Source: Chloroflexota bacterium
Lineage (GTDB): Bacteria; Chloroflexota; Dehalococcoidia; Bin125
Direction: 5' to 3'
Length of the DNA stretch: 64,000 nucleotides
NCBI GenBank assembly: GCA_009838735.1
Contig: VXQZ01000008.1
Span: 36,819 to 100,818, forward strand
Both the position numbers and the translations under genes were made by a program. Of the stretch, positions 61,006 through 64,000 are shown in pieces (the first letter of the stretch is position 1; the number at the start of each line of letters is the position of its first letter). The notes under the pieces were generated by a model, which had not been told where the DNA came from, searched no databases, and was given only the letters and a program-made list of their open reading frames with translations.

Positions 61006-63219
61006 TCATTCGTTCGGCACTGCGACGGCGTCCGGCTGCTGCAGCGCCTCCGGCACGTCGGTGTTGCCGTACCGGTTGATGCCCCAGCAGACGATCTCGC
61101 CGTCATCGTTCAGCGCACAGCTGTGGTCGTAGCCGATGGACAGCGCGGTATACGTGCCCTCCGGAGGCGAGGACTGGCCCCAGACGTCCCGGCCCCAGCA
61201 CGTAATCTCGCCTCCCTCGGTCATCGCGCAGGTGTGCTCGGCCCCGCAAGACACGACCGCGTACGAGCCGTCGCCCGTCTCCAGCTTGCCGTACTCGTCG
61301 TCGCCCCAGCAAGAAATCTGGCCCTCAGCGTCCAGGGCGCAGCTATGCACCAGACCCGCCGCCACGGAGACGAACTGTCCATCGGGCGCGTCCGCCTGCC
61401 CATATCGATTCGATCCCCAGCACGTAATCTCTCCCGACTCGGCAAGCACGCAGGCGTGCCCGGTGCCGATCGCCAGCTGCTCGTAGCTACCGGCTGGCGG
61501 CTCGGTTTGTCCGCTCTGTCCTGTCCCCCAGCAGTCAATCTCACCATCCACCGTCAAGGCGCAGGAGAACGCGCTGCCGCTGGCAACCGACTTGTAGCGG
61601 CTAAAGGTCGGTGGACCAATCAGGGAATCCGAATCGGAACTCCAACAGGCGGTCCGGCCCAACCCACCCAGACTCTCCGGGTCACATTGCGTCTCGCCCA
61701 GTCTGAATGGCACGAGCCGTTCCGCGCCTTCACCCGGCTGACTGGCCGGCGCCTGCGTTTGCTCGTACCCGTCCCAACCCCAGCAGACGAGTTCGCTCTC
61801 CTGATTCACGCCACAGGTATGAGAGGTTCCCGGTGCAATCGAGACGAACGAACCGTCAGGTGGGTTGGATTGACCGTCGCCGTTTGAGCCCCAACACGCG
61901 GCCTCGCCGGCTGCATCCAGCGCACAAGTGTGCCCGGCCCCAGCGGCAAGTGCGGCGTAGCGTCCGCCTGGCGATTCCGTCTGCCCCAGACCGTTCGATC
62001 CCCAACAGCGGACGCTGCCGGAATCGGTCACCCCACAGGTGTGTCCCCCGCCCGCCGTCACCGACGCGTAGCTGCCCGCGGGCGGGCTGCTCTGGCCGTG
62101 TCCATCCCATCCCCAGCAGCCCAGGTCACCGTCGGAATCAACCGCGCAGGTGTGCCAGCCGCCCGCCGTGAAGCTGGTGTAGCGGGCCGCAGGAATGTCG
62201 AGCTGCCCGTCTCCGCCATAACCCCAGCAGTGCAGTGCGCCATCGCTGTCCTGACCGCACGAGTGGGCGCCCCCGGCGTCAATCGCGACGAATCTCACGC
62301 CCTCTGGCACCTCGAGCACACCCCACAGGTCATCGCCCCAACACTGCGTCTCGCCGCTGCTGTCCAGCGCGCACGTGTGAAAGCTGCCGGCGCTGATCTC
62401 GACGAACCTGCCATCGGGAGGCGTCGCCTGCCCGAAGAAGTCGAGGCCCCAGCAATCGATCTCGCCGTCCTCATCCAGGGCGCAACCGTGACCGAGTCCC
62501 ACGCTCAGCGCCACATACCGTCCGACGGGAGCCTCCAGTTGACCCAGACTATTGTCGCCCCAGCAAACGATGCCGCCGCCAACGTTCAGCGCGCAGTTGT
62601 GAGCGGCGCCCCCGCTCATCGTCAGGAACTGACCTGTTGGGGCATCGGTCTGCTCGTACTCATGCGAGCCCCAACATTCGATGCTCCCGTCGGCGACGAT
62701 GGCGCAACTGTGCGGACCACCCAGCCCGAGTACTTCCGGCGACGCAACGCTGACGGTCCTCAGCCTCTCGGGATGCGGCAGCGTCACCGCGCTGCTCCTG
62801 ACCCAATCACCAGGTTCGAGCCCCGCGCTCACGAATCTGAGTCGCGGCAGCACGCGCTCAGTCACGCCGTCGACGCGAATCCCCATCTCGACGCTGCCGC
62901 TGGAGCGCACCCGCGCCAGCACGTACACCGTTCGTCCATCGGGAATCACAATCTCAGAGCTGCGACGCCAACTCAGACTCGTAGATGTCCTCGAGATGAA
63001 GCGTTCGCTGGGCAGAAACATCCGTTCGCCGACCTGTATGCCGAACTCGGTCCGGTTGCTGTCGGCGTGTCGGGCCACGATCTGCACGGTCGGCTCGTCT
63101 GTACCTGCCTGAGCCGATGCCGGCGAACCGGCGGAAAACGGCGTCATGCCTCCCGCAATGAGTGTTGCGACAAACAGGGCAATCCCAAGCAGACCCAATG
63201 CCGTCCGGCGGTTAAGCAT
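61006..63219 (-). CDS. Large secreted RCC1-repeat protein with two novel N-terminal repeats
   Basis: This encodes 737 residues from ATG 63219. Residues 1-38 form a signal peptide (A-S-A-Q-A). Residues 45-92 and 98-147 are two copies of the novel repeat shared with three other proteins here. From about 155 to 725 there are 14 recognisable RCC1-type repeats of about 37 residues plus one degenerate unit in the middle. Each has a Cys about 10 residues before a C-W-G triplet. The paired Cys could form a disulfide in each blade. Fourteen units could make two seven-bladed propellers. A binding role at the cell surface is likely. Its ATG overlaps the flavin reductase stop by eight bases. Confidence 0.88.
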   Translation of the reverse strand: MLNRRTALGLLGIALFVATLIAGGMTPFSAGSPASAQAGTDEPTVQIVARHADSNRTEFGIQVGERMFLPSERFISRTSTSLSWRRSSEIVIPDGRTVYVLARVRSSGSVEMGIRVDGVTERVLPRLRFVSAGLEPGDWVRSSAVTLPHPERLRTVSVASPEVLGLGGPHSCAIVADGSIECWGSHEYEQTDAPTGQFLTMSGGAAHNCALNVGGGIVCWGDNSLGQLEAPVGRYVALSVGLGHGCALDEDGEIDCWGLDFFGQATPPDGRFVEISAGSFHTCALDSSGETQCWGDDLWGVLEVPEGVRFVAIDAGGAHSCGQDSDGALHCWGYGGDGQLDIPAARYTSFTAGGWHTCAVDSDGDLGCWGWDGHGQSSPPAGSYASVTAGGGHTCGVTDSGSVRCWGSNGLGQTESPGGRYAALAAGAGHTCALDAAGEAACWGSNGDGQSNPPDGSFVSIAPGTSHTCGVNQESELVCWGWDGYEQTQAPASQPGEGAERLVPFRLGETQCDPESLGGLGRTACWSSDSDSLIGPPTFSRYKSVASGSAFSCALTVDGEIDCWGTGQSGQTEPPAGSYEQLAIGTGHACVLAESGEITCWGSNRYGQADAPDGQFVSVAAGLVHSCALDAEGQISCWGDDEYGKLETGDGSYAVVSCGAEHTCAMTEGGEITCWGRDVWGQSSPPEGTYTALSIGYDHSCALNDDGEIVCWGINRYGNTDVPEALQQPDAVAVPNE

Positions 63220-63949
63220 CAGGCAGTTCTCTCGGCAGACTGGATGTGTCGGGCTCAACCTCTCCACGCCGCTCCTCCTCGTCGCGTCGTTCGGCTGCTT
63301 CTTCCCGCTTGATGCGCCGCTCCGCCTCTGCCTCCACGAGCTCCTGTCCAATGCCCTCCTCCAACATCTGCTCGACCGGCCGCTGCTCTACCGACGCATC
63401 AAAGTGCTCGTCAAGAATGCTGTAACTACGGCCTCCCAGGTACATGAGCGGCTTGTACTCATCGTCGTCCAGAGACCACATACCAGTGTTGAAGTCAAAA
63501 CCATCGGTATCGGCTTGCGCCGCCATGACTTTGCCGATGAACAACGTATGATCCCCCATCGTATAGAAGTCGTGCAGCGTACATTCAATCCAACCGATAC
63601 AGCCTTCGAGCAACGGCGAATCAATCTCTTTGCCCTTAAACGTCGGCACCTGTGACGCTTCCAGCTTGTCGCCAATCGTGTTCGATACCATCCCCAGCCA
63701 CTGCGTGTGATTGAGCAACACCTTCGACGGGATGTTGATCGCGAACTCCTCGCCAAACTTGATCATGTCGTGCGTCCGCCGCGACGGATGCACCGCAATC
63801 GCAATCAGCGGAGGATTGACCGAGACCGGCATCGACCACGCAATCGGAGCCGCATTCCCCACGCCGCGCCAGTTCGTACTCACGATCGCCACCGGCGAGC
63901 CCCCCAGCAGCCGCCGAGCGTCATCCTCCACCATCCGTTTGCGAACCAT
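63212..63949 (-). CDS. Flavin reductase-like FMN-binding protein
   Basis: This encodes 245 residues. Residues 10-165 form the split-barrel flavin reductase domain: G-S-P-V-A-I-V-S-T near 17-25, A-P-I-A-W-S-M near 34-40, and R-R-T-H-D-M-I near 57-63. The C-terminus (about 195-245) is a highly charged Glu/Arg helix. Such enzymes make reduced FMN for luciferase-like monooxygenases, of which three are in the window. It would head an operon with the RCC1 and methyltransferase genes. Confidence 0.87.
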   Translation of the reverse strand: MVRKRMVEDDARRLLGGSPVAIVSTNWRGVGNAAPIAWSMPVSVNPPLIAIAVHPSRRTHDMIKFGEEFAINIPSKVLLNHTQWLGMVSNTIGDKLEASQVPTFKGKEIDSPLLEGCIGWIECTLHDFYTMGDHTLFIGKVMAAQADTDGFDFNTGMWSLDDDEYKPLMYLGGRSYSILDEHFDASVEQRPVEQMLEEGIGQELVEAEAERRIKREEAAERRDEEERRGEVEPDTSSLPRELPDA

Positions 63950-64000
63950 AACCAGATTCTAAACCCACCCAAGCCCTGTCCCTGTCTATATTACACATCT

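Noticed and set aside
61002..61106. ATG start at 61106 for the DNA methyltransferase
   Set aside because: It would add 35 residues read from another frame of the RCC1 gene, with no match to the family.

Overview
This is a high-GC bacterial chromosome segment with densely packed genes on both strands. Its gene families suggest a free-living, heterotrophic member of the Chloroflexota, most like the SAR202/Dehalococcoidia branch. The reasons are several luciferase-like flavin monooxygenases with a flavin reductase, six short-chain dehydrogenases, three VOC-fold proteins, family III CoA-transferases, an enolase-superfamily dehydratase, amidohydrolases and menaquinone genes. This placement is an inference from gene content. 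No rRNA, tRNA, CRISPR array, prophage or transposase was seen.

Layout. 1-7.7 kb: housekeeping genes, namely the 5' end of infB, nusA and proS on the minus strand, ispG on the plus strand, a secreted DipZ-like thioredoxin, a nitroreductase and uppP. 7.7-20 kb: an acyl-CoA carboxylase subunit, a repeat-rich non-coding stretch, a fused double CoA-transferase, a lipoprotein, a fumarylacetoacetase-type hydrolase, a two-subunit TPP decarboxylase, a TlpA-like protein, an amino-acid dehydrogenase, an amidohydrolase, a DUF2442/DUF4160 pair and an SDR. 20-33 kb: a secreted repeat protein, an MFS transporter behind a DUF433/DUF5615 toxin-antitoxin-like pair, SDRs, a HAD hydrolase, a luciferase-like oxidoreductase, a D-aminoacylase-type amidohydrolase and a second repeat-rich non-coding stretch. 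33-42.7 kb: the ilvB-ilvN-ilvC operon, an MBL hydrolase, a thioesterase, an aldo/keto reductase, ilvE, plsY and a geranylgeranyl-reductase-like flavoprotein. 42.7-51.4 kb: a ferredoxin reductase, an SDR, an alkaline-phosphatase-superfamily enzyme, an alcohol dehydrogenase, a KamB-like 16S rRNA methyltransferase, and a menaquinone locus (menG, a TetR regulator, menB, menA). 51.5-64 kb: an enolase-superfamily dehydratase, luciferase-like enzymes, a probable selenoprotein, VOC proteins, tandem SDRs, a cysteine-dioxygenase-like cupin, an orphan DNA methyltransferase, a large secreted RCC1-repeat protein and a flavin reductase.

The most striking result is at 54717-55814. A secreted DsbA-like protein is interrupted by one in-frame TGA exactly at the first position of its CxxC active site (TGA-Pro-Asn-Cys). 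It is followed at once by a hairpin with a GGTT apical loop on a GCA/TGC stem, very like the E. coli fdhF SECIS. This reads best as a selenocysteine-containing thiol oxidoreductase.

The same protein begins with two copies of a roughly 48-residue motif that I do not recognise. The motif is found as a tandem pair in three other secreted proteins here: a DipZ-like thioredoxin (5174-6151), a stand-alone protein (20379-21134) and the RCC1 protein (61006-63219). This looks like a lineage-specific extracytoplasmic module, in two of the four cases coupled to thiol-redox domains.
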